Assembly (NCBI RefSeq): GCF_024713975.1
Contig: NC_091110.1
Span: forward strand, 19,686,001-19,750,000
DNA from: Paralichthys olivaceus
Taxonomy: Eukaryota > Chordata > Actinopteri > Pleuronectiformes > Paralichthyidae
Direction: 5' to 3'
Length of the DNA: 64,000 bases
How positions within the stretch are numbered: position 1 is the first letter of the stretch; every line of letters begins with the position of its first letter. The notes beneath the pieces were generated by a model that had not been told where the DNA came from, did not search any database, and saw nothing but the letters and a program-made list of their open reading frames with translations. A program made the position numbers and the translations under genes. Below are positions 37,741 to 51,100 of the stretch, in pieces.

Positions 37741-38082
37741 GCCCGGACGGGGAGCGCTCCCTCCGGGCTCCTCGGTCCTCAGCCCGGCGGCGGAGGAGGG
37801 AACCGGACGTATGGAAACGATGTCTCCCGCACGGACACGCAGTTTCCTCCGGTCATTGAGTAGAAGTTGGTGGGTGAGAGGAGGAGGAGAACCAGGGGGA
37901 GAACCAGGAGGAGGTGTCCGAGCAAAGAGCCGGGCTGCCCGCAAAGTGCATTCCTCCAGCGGCCCACAGCCTCCACACGCTGCCCGAAAACACAGCCGGT
38001 CCCCGGCCACCGGACAGACGGAGAGACGGAGGAGTTCAACCGAGAGAGGAGAAGAAGAAGAATCCACAAGTTCCTCACACAC

Positions 38083-38113
<31 letters not shown>

Positions 38114-38369
38114 CTCTAACACACACTGTCTGTCTCTCTCTCTCTGTCTCTCTCTCTCTGCCTCCCTCTCTCTCTCTCCAAAAATCAGTTTAGCATCACA
38201 ATAGGATTTACTGCGAGTGACTGAGCGAGGAGAAAAGAGAGAGTGGGAGGGAGAGAGAGAGGGAGAGAGACAGTGTATTAGAGAGAGGAGGACAAGTGAG
38301 GGAGAAAGGTAGAAATAAAGAAAGACAGAATCAAAAAGAAAGAAAAAGTGGGAGAGTTGAAGGAAGAGG

Positions 38370-38417
<48 letters not shown>

Positions 38418-39487
38418 CCAGATTTGGTTCAAATCATTTTAATGGTTCTCAACAAAAACTAAACCAAAACAACACAAGGTACTCGACTGTATTTATTTGT
38501 TTGTGGTAACTCAGCTCATTGTCTCGTGTCCAATCGAACTGTATTTTATTCATCGTGTGGTGAATCATCTCTTTACTGTAATTTAACTTTGTTGTGTTGC
38601 ATCATCTTCGGTTTGTATCACACCTTATCTGACCTCGCTGCATCGTATCAATCATAAACCATCATATCAAATAATATCTCAGCGGTTTGGACCTCGGTGT
38701 CTCGTCAAACGTACGAAAGTCACGTGACTGGGGCCGGTTGAGATTCATTCATTTGATGCTGTCGATTGAAGCGATGAAAGTTCCTCTGTAACTCTCTGAG
38801 TCACGAGTGTCTCACACAGTCTGTGGGCCGAAGCAGTGAAGGAGCTCAGAGGAGCTGTCGTAGGTGAGACTCGTCCTGAGGAGAAACCGTGTTCAGCGTG
38901 TTGGAGCTGGGGAATGTGGTTTGACTGAAGTGTTGTTGAGAGCCTGAGGTCGCAGAGGTCACAGAGGTCAGAGGTCACGGGGGCGTCATGAAGAGCCGGG
39001 TCGGTGTCTGGATGAAACGGGTTCAGGTGACAGTTTCATCTAATGTCAGGGGGCTTCACCTGTAGCTCGGTCTGATGGACGTGGGTCAAACAGAGGACGA
39101 GCCGCCGGGCGTCCTGTCGTCGTTACATCTGTGTCCCTGAACGTCTCACAGTTTGACAGAAACTCTTGAGTTTTCAGTCCAGGTTTATTCTGTCACACGA
39201 TAAAAAGCTACAGAAGCGTGTAATCGGACCCGGAGACGAGTTTTCATTTGTGGATGAGGAAGTGTGTGATCACACAGCGTCATCTAGAGGACCGTTCGAG
39301 TATTACAACTGAGATAAAGTACATTTTACTTTCCTGGATGTAAACATGAGCTGGAGCAAGTTTCATTAATGTGAGACAACAGTTGATTTGTGAAAATGAT
39401 CTTGTGACTTATAACAAAATCTGTGAATATAATATCAAAGCTTCAGAAAGAAAGAAAATCAAGAGGCTACAGTTTCAGCATGTACAT
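38083..39487. other. Intergenic region upstream of shroom3
   Basis: Contains the GC-rich shoulder of shroom3 exon 1, (GT)n at 38084-38114, a CTCT-rich run at 38127-38180, GA-rich sequence to about 38370 and a (GT)n run at 38373-38414. The rest shows no gene. The shroom3 long-form promoter should be here, but no TATA box was picked out. Confidence 0.5.
38373..38414. repeat. (GT)n microsatellite
   Basis: Pure GT run about 290 bp upstream of the 38082 ATG of the shroom3 frame. Confidence 0.95.
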
Positions 39488-40555
39488 TTTATTTTGTTAT
39501 ACATGTGAATTCTTTATTTCATGATTGAGATCAACTCATTTACTGCGCAGACAGTAACCGTGATTCTGATAAGGCACCGAGTTTAAACAAGCATGTGCAA
39601 ACACAGAAGGAGAAAAAATCATTCTGGAGAAATGTGCAATTCACATAAACATGTTTTAAAAAGAAAACACTTTAGTACTTAGAAAGATTCAAAATAGAGT
39701 TTTACATTTCACCAAAACCTAAAAATTAAATATGTAACACTGAACAAGAGACAGAAACATTAATAAAATAAAGGTACAGGTGTATAAATTAAAATATTTC
39801 ACAGCTCTGCAGCAGCTGATAAGATCGACTCCAGAATGAAAACTCAACAACTTAATTGTAAAGAAAACATTAATGTAACATCTTCTGACTGATAATACAA
39901 TATCTTAAGTTACAGTACTTTATCGTAGACTTTCTCGTTAATATCATAATATACATTAAGTCTGAATATATTTCTACACGATCTTTCTTCAAACTCAACA
40001 TTTCAAAAAATCTATTTCGGTAACAGTAGATTTTTTCCATATAAATATACAGATGTACGTTAAACATCAAATACTTTGTACAAATATAATCTATAGAGGC
40101 CAACCTATATATCAGTCGGCTCGTTCTGTATATTTGGTTGTATTTGTGTTTTCGTTTTGTAGTTGTTTAAAATAACCATTGTGGTAAAACGGTAACACGT
40201 CGATCCTCAGGTACGTTTCTTTGTCAGAAGGGTTTGATCACAGATTCTCTGTGATTTATATCTTTATCTTCTTTATCTTTATTTCTTTCAGTATCTGATT
40301 CTTTCCTCCCCAGTGTCCGAAATCTTTATCAGACTCGTTCTGAATTTCAGCAATTCTTCAAGTTGTAGGATTTTGTCTCCCACGTGTCTTTGCTGCTTTA
40401 AGACAGACACGTCCACCTGGTTTAAATAAAGCTGCACTTCTGTCCCTCTGAGCTCATGCTGGTGTTTGAATGAGGTGAGATCAGCTGCACTGTTGACACT
40501 CAGCTGCTAGGAATTATGGGTAAAGCTACGAGAATAAGACTCAGAAACAAACAAC
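39488..40555 (-). other. Probable 3' UTR of the MADF-repeat gene
   Basis: AT-rich sequence without an open frame runs from the stop codon to a minus-strand AATAAA at 39488-39493. Inferred from signal and composition. Confidence 0.4.
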
Positions 40556-43500
40556 CTAAACTTCCTCTGACGCGCTGTGGATCGTCTCGATTATCTTCTT
40601 CTTCAGTTTCTTCACTTTGTCCGGCGGCGTCTCGTTCAGACACTCCTCCACGTACTTCAGGAAGCCGGCGTGCGGCGACACCGTTTGACTGTGACAGAAC
40701 GTCCTCATGAAATCCAGCATGTCTCCGGTGGAGGGCGGCGCTCGTTTGCGCCCCGACACTCGGCTGCCGGTGTGAGAGGAGGATGTCGAGGGGGGCGGGG
40801 AGGAAGAGGGAGAGGATAGCCGGGAGTCTGGGGGAGTCGGTGAGGGCGGGGCTTCGAAGCCTCGCGGCGTGACGTTCAGCTTGACATCGGTTTGACTGTC
40901 AGTGTGGTAGTGTAGGGTGGGGGGCGTGGCCTTGCTGTCCAGGTGGAGGGGGATGGACTCCTGCGGTTGGTGGAAGTGGAGGTCTTCGGGTCGCTCGTCC
41001 TCGTCGCAGGAGTCACAGAGGAACATCAGATCCCGGTAATGTTTCCACTTGGGAAGGTAAAAGTCCTCAGAACCACACGTCTTGTTGGAACTCACCGCTT
41101 TGTGTTCCCGCTGGAAGATGGTTCGCAGGTTCCTGAACTTTGTCTTTATGTCGTCCACTGAAGAACGAAGAACAACAGAACCGTTAGTCTCCGCTGACAC
41201 GGACACGTAAAGAATGAATCTGCTCAGATCTCAGTTTGATCTGAAATGTCTCCATCAGCTCCATCGTCGTTACCTGTGAAGGGGACGGACTCGTTGTCCG
41301 ACAGGAGGCCGCTCAGCGTCTCCAACAGACTCTGCCTCAGCAGACGGTTCCTGTAACTCTCGGACTTGTGGTTCCACAGACAACTGCGCTCTGGAAGAAG
41401 AGAAACGACTTCAGCTCGCACATCATCTTACCTCACATCATACATTTAACAGATTCATTCTCTCAAAGCTCAGCAGCGACGCCACCTACCGGAGTAAAAT
41501 GAAATGAGCTGCTGAACTTTGGCCTCGCTCCAGTGGCAGCGGGACTCTGCGCTCGCTCTGCCGTCCGTCTCGAAAGGCACGGACACACAGAAACTCAGAG
41601 GGGAGGAGCTTGCGCAGGGTTTCGTGTCAGTTGGTGATGAAGATCGGGAGGTCGGGAGTGCGGCCGTTTGGTTTGATAGTTTGAGATTGTCTGGAGACGC
41701 AGAGAGGAGGGTTTGGTATCCGGAGCCGGTCCTGGCGCTGCTCTGGACAGAGGCGTTATTGACCTTGATGCTGTAGGTGGAGCTGGAGGAGAAGCTGCTC
41801 AGCGTGGAGGAGGGTGTTTGGTTCCCCTGCTCCACGTCCTTGTCGTCCCGCGGCATCGGAGCCTGCAGGTCGTCCGTGCCGTCGTCATCGTCCCAGGACT
41901 GGCAGAGGAAGAGCAGCTGCTGGTAGTGCTTCCATTTGGACACATAGAGTTTGTCGGACGCCTGGCTGGAGAGGACCGCCTTGAATTCACGGTTAAAAAC
42001 CGTCCGAAGGTTCTTGAACTTGCACTTTATGTCTTCAACTGCAAAACAACAACAAAGGAGTTGGATGAGTCAATTAAAGCTCTAAACTTGTTACAGGACA
42101 GTTTTCTGGACTCATTCTTCCGTAGTCAGTCTGTATAATGTTAAAGTGACTCTGCAACATTCCAGCTCTACGTAGCTTTTTGGAGACTTTTAGCTCATTG
42201 TTTTGGTTTTAGCAGCTCTTTAAACCCTTCGTATGCTAACTGCTCAGCACTGGAACATGGACTACAGGAAAGCTCCCAAAGTGAAGCCAAAACATCTTGA
42301 TTGCCCCCTGGTGGCTGGTTTCAGTATAGGTCTTATACTGACAGTGGTGACGGTTTAGGATGTTAAAGAAGAAGAACATTTGGATTTTTACCTGAGAAAG
42401 ACACTGACTGGTCGGACAGCTGAGCTCTCAGAACCTCCAGCAGCCTCAGCCTGAGCTGACGGTTGTTGTGGTTTTCAGATTTCTTGTTCCACAGACAGCT
42501 GTGTTCTACAACAACACACAACAACACACAACAACAACTCCTGTCAGCGCTCACTCTGTCTTTTATACATGAATCCCTCTGAGAATCATCCTGAAGCTTC
42601 AGTCTGTGTTTTTACCGGAGTAGAAGATGATCAACGCTCGCTCCCGCTCTTCGGTCCAGAAACATTTAACCATCATTTTGGAGGGGACGCAGGAGGACGA
42701 GGTGGAGGGGAAGGTGGGCAGGTTGGGGAGGAAGGAGATGATTAATCCCGGGGATGAATCGACCGTCTGGGTCGCTTCCTGTGGGAGAATCAGCGGCGAC
42801 GGCGGCTGGTCGTCGACGCCGTCGTCCTGGTCCCAGCAGCCCTGCAGGAACATCAGCTGCTGGTAGTGCTTCCACTGCGGCACGAACACGTCGTCCGCCC
42901 CACACACCTTGCTCGCCTTCACCATTTTGTACTGACGCTGAAAGGTGGTACGAAGGTTCTTGAACTTATTCTTAATGTCTTCCACTGGAAAGAAGCTTAA
43001 CATTAGGTTTTCTCCTGAATGCAGGCGTGAACGTCTCAGGATGTGTCGCGGTCTTACCTGTGAAGGGAACAGGCGGAGGCTGAGCGGACAGAAGGATCCT
43101 CAGGTGTTCCAGAGTTTTCCATCGCAGCTGCCGGTTCTTGTAGCTCTCTGACTTGTGGTTCCACAGACAGCTGTGATCTGAAGAGTGAAAAGAAAACAGA
43201 TGAATGAGCGCTCAGAGTGATGAAGAGGTTTTCACCACTGTCTATCAAGGTGTTGAGCTCCGACTGTGTCGTCCCACTCACTGAACTGTATCAACACCAA
43301 ACTATAATCAATGTAAGAAGTATTAAATATATCATGCACACAAATATATAAGAAAGTGTACATTAGTTTATAACCACAGCTTTATGATAATGTTCTGCTG
43401 AATATCGTCTTAATATCTTTTTTATAGTGTTTCTGGTCTGATCAGATTCTTTCATGTTGTTTACATGGTGACATCATAAAGTCACTGATTAATACTTTAT

Positions 43501-44179
43501 GTCATTAAACAACAGTCAGAAGTAAATACAACAGTCAGATGTTATTAAACAGTCAGATGTAAATAAACAGTCAGATGTAAATAAACAGTCAGGTGCAATT
43601 AAACAGTCAGTCACAAGTAAATACAACAGTCAGATGTTATTAAACAGTCAGATGTTGATAAACAGTCAGAAGTAAATAAACAGTCAGATGTTAATAAACA
43701 GTCAGTCAGAAGTAAATAAACAGTCAGAAGTAAATAAACAGTAAATAAACAGTAAATAAACAGTCAGATGTAAATAAACAGTCAGATGTAAATAAACAGT
43801 CAGAAGTAAATAAACAGTATATAAACAGTATATAAACAGTATATAAACAGTCAGATGTTATTAAACAGTCAGATGTTAATAAACAGTATATAAACAGTAT
43901 ATAAACAGTATATAAAGAGACAGATGTTCCTCCTGAACATCTGTCTCCAGTCGCTCCTCCATATCTGTGAACACTCGTCGCTCTCCTCGGGCAACAGTTG
44001 CCTCAGTTTGTTGCTGGTTCGAGAGAAGCGGGTGAAGAGAGGGAGTCAACCTGGAGCCGGAGGGAGGAGCAGGGCGAGAGGAGGAGAGCTGACTCACTGG
44101 AGAAGAAGCAGATCAACGTCTTCTCCTTCTCCTCGGTCCAGAATCTCTCCGCCGGGAAACTGAACGGAGCCGCCGCCAT
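40556..44179 (-). CDS. Triple MADF-domain protein with C-terminal BESS-like motif
   Basis: Exons 5'->3': 44179-44098, 43177-43058, 42984-42616, 42505-42392, 42038-41490, 41390-41274, 41157-40556; 1,953 nt, 650 residues (an in-frame upstream ATG at 44203 would add eight). Three MADF domains (about residues 12-110, 173-275, 395-500) each show the same pieces: FWTEE..LICFFS, then SCLWNHKSESYKNRQLR, then V(E/D)DIK.KF.NLRT.F.RE.K, then WKHY..L.FL. Each is split across three exons at matching positions, so the array grew by exon-set duplication. Residues about 598-648 (FLKYVEECLNETPPDKVKKLKKKI) resemble a BESS oligomerisation motif. MADF domains are Myb/SANT-like DNA-binding folds and MADF-BESS proteins are usually transcription regulators, so a nuclear role is inferred. 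I do not recognise a named gene. Confidence 0.82.
42268..42335 (+). repeat. Dispersed repeat copy with CTCF-like core
   Basis: AAAGTGAAGCCAAAACATC, then GATTGCCCCCTGGTGGCTGG, then CAGTATAGG, in an intron of the MADF gene. The reverse strand at 42303-42314 reads CCACCAGGGGGC. Confidence 0.5.
43503..43919. repeat. Imperfect minisatellite (AACAGTCAGATGTAAATAA type)
   Basis: Units of about 12-18 bp mixing AACAGTCAGATGT, AAGTAAATA and ACAGTATATA fill 420 bp of the first intron of the MADF gene. Homogeneous sub-blocks such as AACAGTATATA indicate ongoing slippage. Confidence 0.85.
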
Positions 44180-44203
44180 GTTGATGTTGCTCTGTCTGCT
44201 CAC

Positions 44204-47200
44204 GTGACTCCCTCCGCGGGCTGTGATTGGACGATCCCTCCGGGCTGCTCCCGACCGGCCCCGCCCGTTGCCCAGTAGAGGTCGCTATGGCAACGCGGAG
44301 GAAACGCTGCTGCACGTTAAAACTTTTATTTCTTACTTTTATAAACTAATGCAAATAAAACATTGTTTAAAAGCTTATGTTAGAAATAATTCACTATTAC
44401 TATAACAATAAACCTTAATTTAATGACTCTTAGAAAGAATTCACTATTATTATAACAACAAAATACGAAGTAATTTAATATTTGATTTTTTTTTACGGTA
44501 GTAGTAAATATATAATAGTCTAATTATACCAACAACTTATTTTACTCTCAAGGTCAAGTATGAACTTTCAATTAAAATGTCTTTTAATAAAAAAATGATA
44601 GAAATGTAATTGAAATATTCATATTGTTTATGTAAAAAAGTTATTTTTTAAGTTTCCATGTCCTACCAGAACACACTAAGTAAATAAAAAGTCACATCAT
44701 GCTCGTGTTGTTCCATTTTAATTTCCACTAACCTTGTACACTTTCAGACGAGACACTGGACAAAGTGTATTTACAGTGAATCCTTGTGTACATTTACTTT
44801 GCTCATATACATTCACTCCATGTATTTACAGTTTTACTGTCACTGAACCATCTGAATTTAATAACACTTGAGTATTTACGTGCACACTAATGTCCTAATT
44901 TATCATCTGGAGGTTTGAGGTTTTTGCACAGATTAAGAAAAGTCACTGAACTGCAGACGTGTTAATGTTTAAATAAAGTGTTGGATTCATTCATGGACTT
45001 TAAAAGCTGGGGATGAAAACATCATGTGACAGAATCAATGTGCATGTGAACACAGTCAGGTGTAAATAACAGAAGAATTATTATCTGTTGCAAAGTCTGA
45101 TCTGAACAATTGTTTTTTAATGGTTTAGCTGCACAAGAGGAATCAAACCTTCCACCACTTCCACCCACTGTTTTAGTGCCATTGAGCATCACAGGACAAA
45201 AACACAGAAGGAAAACCTTCTGATGAACCAGACTTCACTTCTACATTATTTACAGACCATAATATTCACATTTTTTCATGTACATTTTAAGGTCATAAAG
45301 GAAATAACTCTGTGCCACTTAAACTCTGTTAAACTCTCATAGAATCTCTGTCTGATGCTTCAAGTATAAATTCATTCACAGGATTTTCACTGTTGTCAGA
45401 CAGAAGAACCTCAAACCTGCAACACACGAGAGAGGAGACAAAAAAAACGTTTCCCTAAAATCTAACAGTGAAGGATCATGGGTAACAGAAATGACCGACC
45501 GATCTCATGGTGTAAAGGAAAAAAAACTGCTATAAATACATTTCAGTGCTATTAATATACTTGTATATACTTGACTCACATACTGTGTTTGGTGTTGTGT
45601 TGTGCTTGTCCTCGGAAGTTAGCGCCACACACACACGATATTAAGTCATAACATAATCTTAACTAACAAATGAAAACGAGATCTTCTCCACATTTGTTGA
45701 CATTTAAATGATGAACTGATGATGAACTGATGAGCCGAGAGCACGGTTGTGTTGTATTGTCAACATCTGGAGCACATGCAGGACGTGAAGGGCCTGACGC
45801 TAAATATTACCATTAAATATTCAAGAGTGAGCAACAGTGAACATATTGGTTATTAACACCGTGACGAAGGCACACGAGCCCCTGGAGACGTCATTTTAGT
45901 AATAACACAAATCAAAATGATATAAAATACGTCTCCTCTAAAGATGCAGTCCTGAGTGAACAGGAAAGATGTGTTGAAATGCTGGTTGTTATCGGATCTG
46001 CTTCAAATCACAGAATCTGTTGAGTTTAAAGTTCAAAAATTACACTGAAATTAAAAAATACAAATCTGAGTGTGCTCGGATTTCTCTCGGAAGTTAAAAC
46101 ACCAGGTTTGCAGCTCTGAGGTTTTTCCACCGTCAGCAGCCGGCAGCACCTTCATAAAGTGACAATGATATAAAAATAAGAGTAAAATGAGTAAAATCCA
46201 GGTTATGATTTAAAAACATTTTTCTGAGGTAGAGTGACAAACAATGGGGATAATAAGTGGTGAGATTAGGAGTGAAGCTTATACACTGAGGTCATTTTTC
46301 TAACTGACATTATTTCGTTTCTCGCAAAAAATATCAACAATAAACGTGTGGTCAAAGTGCACGGCCTGAAAAATGTTCCTACTTATTTAAAATCTAAAGA
46401 AATTTAAATAAAACAGGACTCTTGCCCCGTTGATGTACATTTCAATGTAATGGATGATTTAAATAGATATTTTGAAATCCTGGATTTCACTTGGTTGTCT
46501 CGTCTCTCAGATCTTCACATTCAAACCTTGGCATCAATAACTCAAACATTTAAAAAGAATAAAAATCCTTAAACTCAAAAGGGAAGAAAGTTTAACAAAG
46601 TACGTTTTCTCCAGCTGAGAGAGTAGAAACAGTTTCAGCTGCTGTAAATATGTTGCAGACGTGTTTGTTTTATACAATAACCAGTAAAAAATTAAACACG
46701 ACATTAAAATACGACGTTAAAATAAAACAGCTGAAGGTAAAAACACTTTTTCTTGTTTATAACAAAAAAAAAACCAATCAACAGTTTCAAGCTTTAAGAT
46801 GAACGAGAATCCTTCGTACGTACGTCTCTCTCTTCACATGATTGACAGCTGGTTCCTCGTCCTCTCAATCACATGATGGTTTCGTCCTCGGCCGTCGTTT
46901 TTTGTCCCACGTCCGTCTGTCGTTGTCTCCGTCTCCTCCGTTCAGAAAAATAATAATGACATCTTATTTGCAGCTCTTTGCTCCCGCCCCCTCGTTAGAG
47001 AGCCGTCCTCATTGGTCGCTCACGTGATGTTACCGTCTGTGCTCCTGATCGGTGACATTAGCTCCTCCTTCTGGTGGAGAGACGATGCTGTTGGAGCTTC
47101 TCGCTGTCAATCACCTTTTCCTGACTTTGGAGGTACTTAGTTCCACCCTGCGGCAAAAATCTTCATCTTTTTTTTTTTGCAAAATGTCAATCAGTGAAAC

Positions 47201-47243
47201 TATAAACGTAAGCCCCGCCCTTTGTGGCTCTTCCACCTGTCCG
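44204..47243 (-). other. MADF promoter side, then AT-rich probable mfsd14a 3' UTR
   Basis: The first about 130 bp are GC-rich and hold the MADF promoter. The remaining 3 kb is AT-rich without open frames. It is probably mfsd14a 3' UTR in part, since a minus-strand ATTAAA occurs at about 44716. No kinase, transporter or RNA gene was recognised. Confidence 0.35.
44281..44294. promoter_or_regulatory. RFX X-box-like word upstream of the MADF gene
   Basis: GTCGCTATGGCAAC, about 100 bp upstream of the start codons, fits an X-box with one weak half-site. Confidence 0.35.
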
Positions 47244-48140
47244 TCAAACGATACTGTCCTGCAGCAGAGGCTCAAAGTCCTCGTCGCTAGTGGTGGGAGG
47301 CGCCTCCTCGTCGCTGCCTGGGAGCGGCGTGTTGATGTGGACGCCAGCCAGTGAGGACATGGACTCTTTGCTGTCCGGGTGGGGCTTGTCGCTGAGGGAC
47401 AGGTGGGAGGAAGAGGAGGAGCAGGAGGTTTTCTCTGGGATGAAGAGGGCCACGAAGAAGGCGACCACCACGGTGCACGCACCCAACAGGAAGGGCGGGC
47501 CGGGGATGAGCGCTCGCTGAACGAGGACAGACAGAGAAGAAGATATTATTAACTGAGTTGACATATGTCCAACGCGGCTGCTCTTTTCATATTATTTTAT
47601 CTGCTTAGCATATTTAATTCAAACGTTTGAGGTGAACACTTGTGATTGGATCCCTCAGGACGGGTGTTAACACCGGGTCTGAACAGGGTCTGCGTTACTG
47701 TTTGAAACCTGGTGTGGGTGAAAACAGGTTGTCGTAGTAAAGACGAGAGAGGAGAGCGGAGAACAAGCGCACCTCAGTGGGACTTTGCAGAGGCAGCGGG
47801 TCGATGTTGAAGTCTCCCTGGATGGGGTCCATTGTGTTGAGCTCAACGTTGAAGAGGAAGAAGATGAATCCGTACAGAGCCGGACCCAGACCGTTACACA
47901 GACCTCTGATCCCCGTGATCATCCCCTGAACCACACCTGAGAGAGGGAGGAGAGGTTAGTGATGAGGGAGGAGAGCAGGAGGAGGAGGAGAGCAGGAGGA
48001 GGAGGAGAGCAGGAGGAGAGGAGAGGTTGTCTTTGTCACCTTGTTTATCAGGATCAGCTGACTGTGACACCAGAGCAGAAACAGCTGGGAAGGTGATGGA
48101 GGACATTGCTGCTACAGCTCCTGCTGCCCACATCATCCTG

Positions 48141-48190
<50 letters not shown>

Positions 48191-51100
48191 TAGAGTGGGA
48201 GTTAATGGACTTTGCTGCAGACCAACCCAACGACCCCCCCCCCCCCACCCAGCAACTGGAAGTCTCTTTATTTTCATTTGAAGGTTTTTTTGTTCTCACC
48301 ATGGCTCTGATCCGAAGCCGTACCAGGCCAACTGAAGGATCTGGAAACCCAAACCCAACAGAACCGTGTTCTTATTACCCAGAGTTCTCATCAGCAGCGT
48401 GAGGAAGAGAGTCTGAGGAGACAGAGGGCAGAAATTAACATATATGTCGTTGACGTTTATAAATGATTGCACGTAAATAAACATGTAACGTGTTTGTTAC
48501 CTGTGCTACGATGGACAGAATCCCCACGACGCCAATAAACACAGCGATGGTTGTGGAGGAGAAATTTATAACCTGGTGCGAGACAGAAGTTATTGTTATT
48601 ATCAAAGTTTGAGCATTTATATACACTATTACTATTATAAGAAGCTTCAAGCTCAACTGTTCAACTGTGTCTTTGACGGACAAAAGCCACAGGACGTTAT
48701 GGAATGAGAACAGGAGGAGCCGGGATCAAACCACCGACCTTCTGCTTTGTGAACGGCCCGCTATATCTCATGAGACACAGCCATCAAACTCTGTGCTCCT
48801 AGTTATTCATTCAAGAACAAGCTTTTCAAATTTCAAATCCAGCACATATGGGCGGTGAGACTCACCTGTCTCAGGTAGAGGAAGAAGCTGGAGTACTGTC
48901 CGGCCTCTGGCAGGTACGACAGGAACACAGTGATACAGATCAGTAAGACGGTCGGGTCCTGACCCACTTTTCTCAGAGACTGAAGGAGAGAGAGAGGAAA
49001 CCAAACACAGACGCCGTCAGACGATCGCCTGAGACTCTACGGGTCTGATTCATATCCTGTAAATCTATTGCATCATCGCCTCCATAAGTGTCCATGAAAG
49101 CAAAGAGGAGAATCATCGACTATAAATGAAGATGGACGACACGTCTCTGTCTCCTCCCGTTGTTTGAAATTAAGCTAAAGTATTGAATATATTGAGATGG
49201 AGGCCACCATCTCGTGCAGGAGCCATGATGAGGAAGTCCTGCTGTCAATCATGACGTCTCATGCTATTTTTGGTTGGTGTATGGTTCATGACCTATACTG
49301 CAGCCAACCACCAGGGGGCGATCGAGATGCTTTGACTTCACTTTTGGTTTTTTATGTCTTTTTTTAGTCTGAGAATCAAATGAAAATCATTCTGCTGTAA
49401 ATTCAATCAGGCCGTGTGTGTTACTGACTGTGAAGGGGTCGGCCTGCTCCCAGGATATCGGCGCCCCCCACGTGTTGAGCCTCATCTTGTCCGGCAGAGA
49501 CTCGGGCATGGCGAGCAGGATGAAGCAGATGTCGGCCAGAGCGATCAGCGTGGCCAACAGAACCACCAGGTTGTCCCCGTACCAGGCGGACAGATACGCC
49601 CCGATGGCCGGACTCGTCACCAGGCTGGCCGCAAAGGTCGCCGACACCTAGAGGATGGAGAGACAGACGGAGAGGATCCGGTTTAGACGTCATGTTTTCT
49701 TCAAGATGTTTTTATGTATTCATTATCTGATTCAAATAATTCAAACTTGAAGGGGATTTTATTTTCCTGCTCTCAGCTCATGTTCGTGCTCAGATTCTGC
49801 AGACGACTCAGTTTAGTCTCTGATGCAGATTCAGCGTCGGTCATTTGACACCAACATCCTTCATTTGATACGATGAAGTCATTGTGCCGCTTATGTCATC
49901 GCCTCCTCTGTGAAACTTTACAGAAGGTCTACGGAGAAGGTTTTATTTCATACATTTCATGAGGCCGGCCCATCTCGTTGCTTCCTGAAAGCGTCCAGTC
50001 TCTCCAGCTCAGTGGACTTTTGTCTCGTAACCACAACGATGGCTGAAGATCTTCACTAGTGACCATCACTGTGAAACATCTTTTTAACTTCAGGGAGAAC
50101 ACATGAAATGTGGCTCTTACCAGACCGTATGCTGTGCTCCTCTCTCTTTCTGACGTCACGTCGGCAACGTAGGCGAAGATGACAGAGAAGGTGACGGAGA
50201 AAGCTCCAGACATGGAGATCATGGCGAAGTACCACCTGAACACATGAGAGAGAAAATCGAACTCAGTTTCTTCAAACCAGGAAAAATGAACTGCCCAGTG
50301 AGATAATAACTGTGGCACAATGAACCATTAGTGAGTCGTACCAGGGGCTGAGCCTCATCAGAGGGATCGGAGCACAAGTGAAGAAGACGGTGACCAACAG
50401 GAAGGAGCGTCTGCCCCACACATCCGACAACGCACCAATCAGAGGAGCGGACATGAACGAGAGAAGACCCTGGACAGGAAGTAGCAGAGTCAGTGAAATA
50501 TGTGACTGTGTTAAAAAGGTTCCACGTGGATGAATCTCTGAAACACTGAGCTCAGTTCACTGCTCGGAGTTTGAACGTCTCAGTGACTGAATCCTGTTGA
50601 TTGATGCTGATTCACTGGAGAACTCTACTAAAATCTGAGCATGAGTCACGAAGGCGTGAGTCACAAACTGAAGAGTTGAGTTTTTACCTTCACTCCCTGA
50701 ATGAGTCCATTCATCAGAAACGTGTGCTGAGGAAACGTTTCATGTAAAACCTGCAAAAAGACAAAATATAACTGATTAGAAAGAAAGAAGCTAAATATCC
50801 GGCTCCATAATATTTAAACACTTTTCATTCTGGCATCATAAACACTCTGCATCTTGCTCCTAAGAGGCAAAGTGATTCTGTTACTCACAGTGAGCATGGG
50901 CGTGGTGAGCAGACCCCAGGCAAAGAACTCCAGGAAGATCACCACCACGGCGTGATACACACTGGGTCTGCCGATGCCCTGCTGGAGCTGGAACACACAT
51001 TTGATCATTTTTAATAACTGTCTATTAAAGAACAAACTATAATAACTCTAATAAATCGTTTGAATAAAGTGGAGCAGTGCAGACGAACACTGACAGATTT

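Noticed and set aside
37580-38119. 179-codon plus-strand frame opposite shroom3 exon 1
   Set aside because: GC-rich sequence keeps several frames open; the PDZ homology is clearly on the minus strand.
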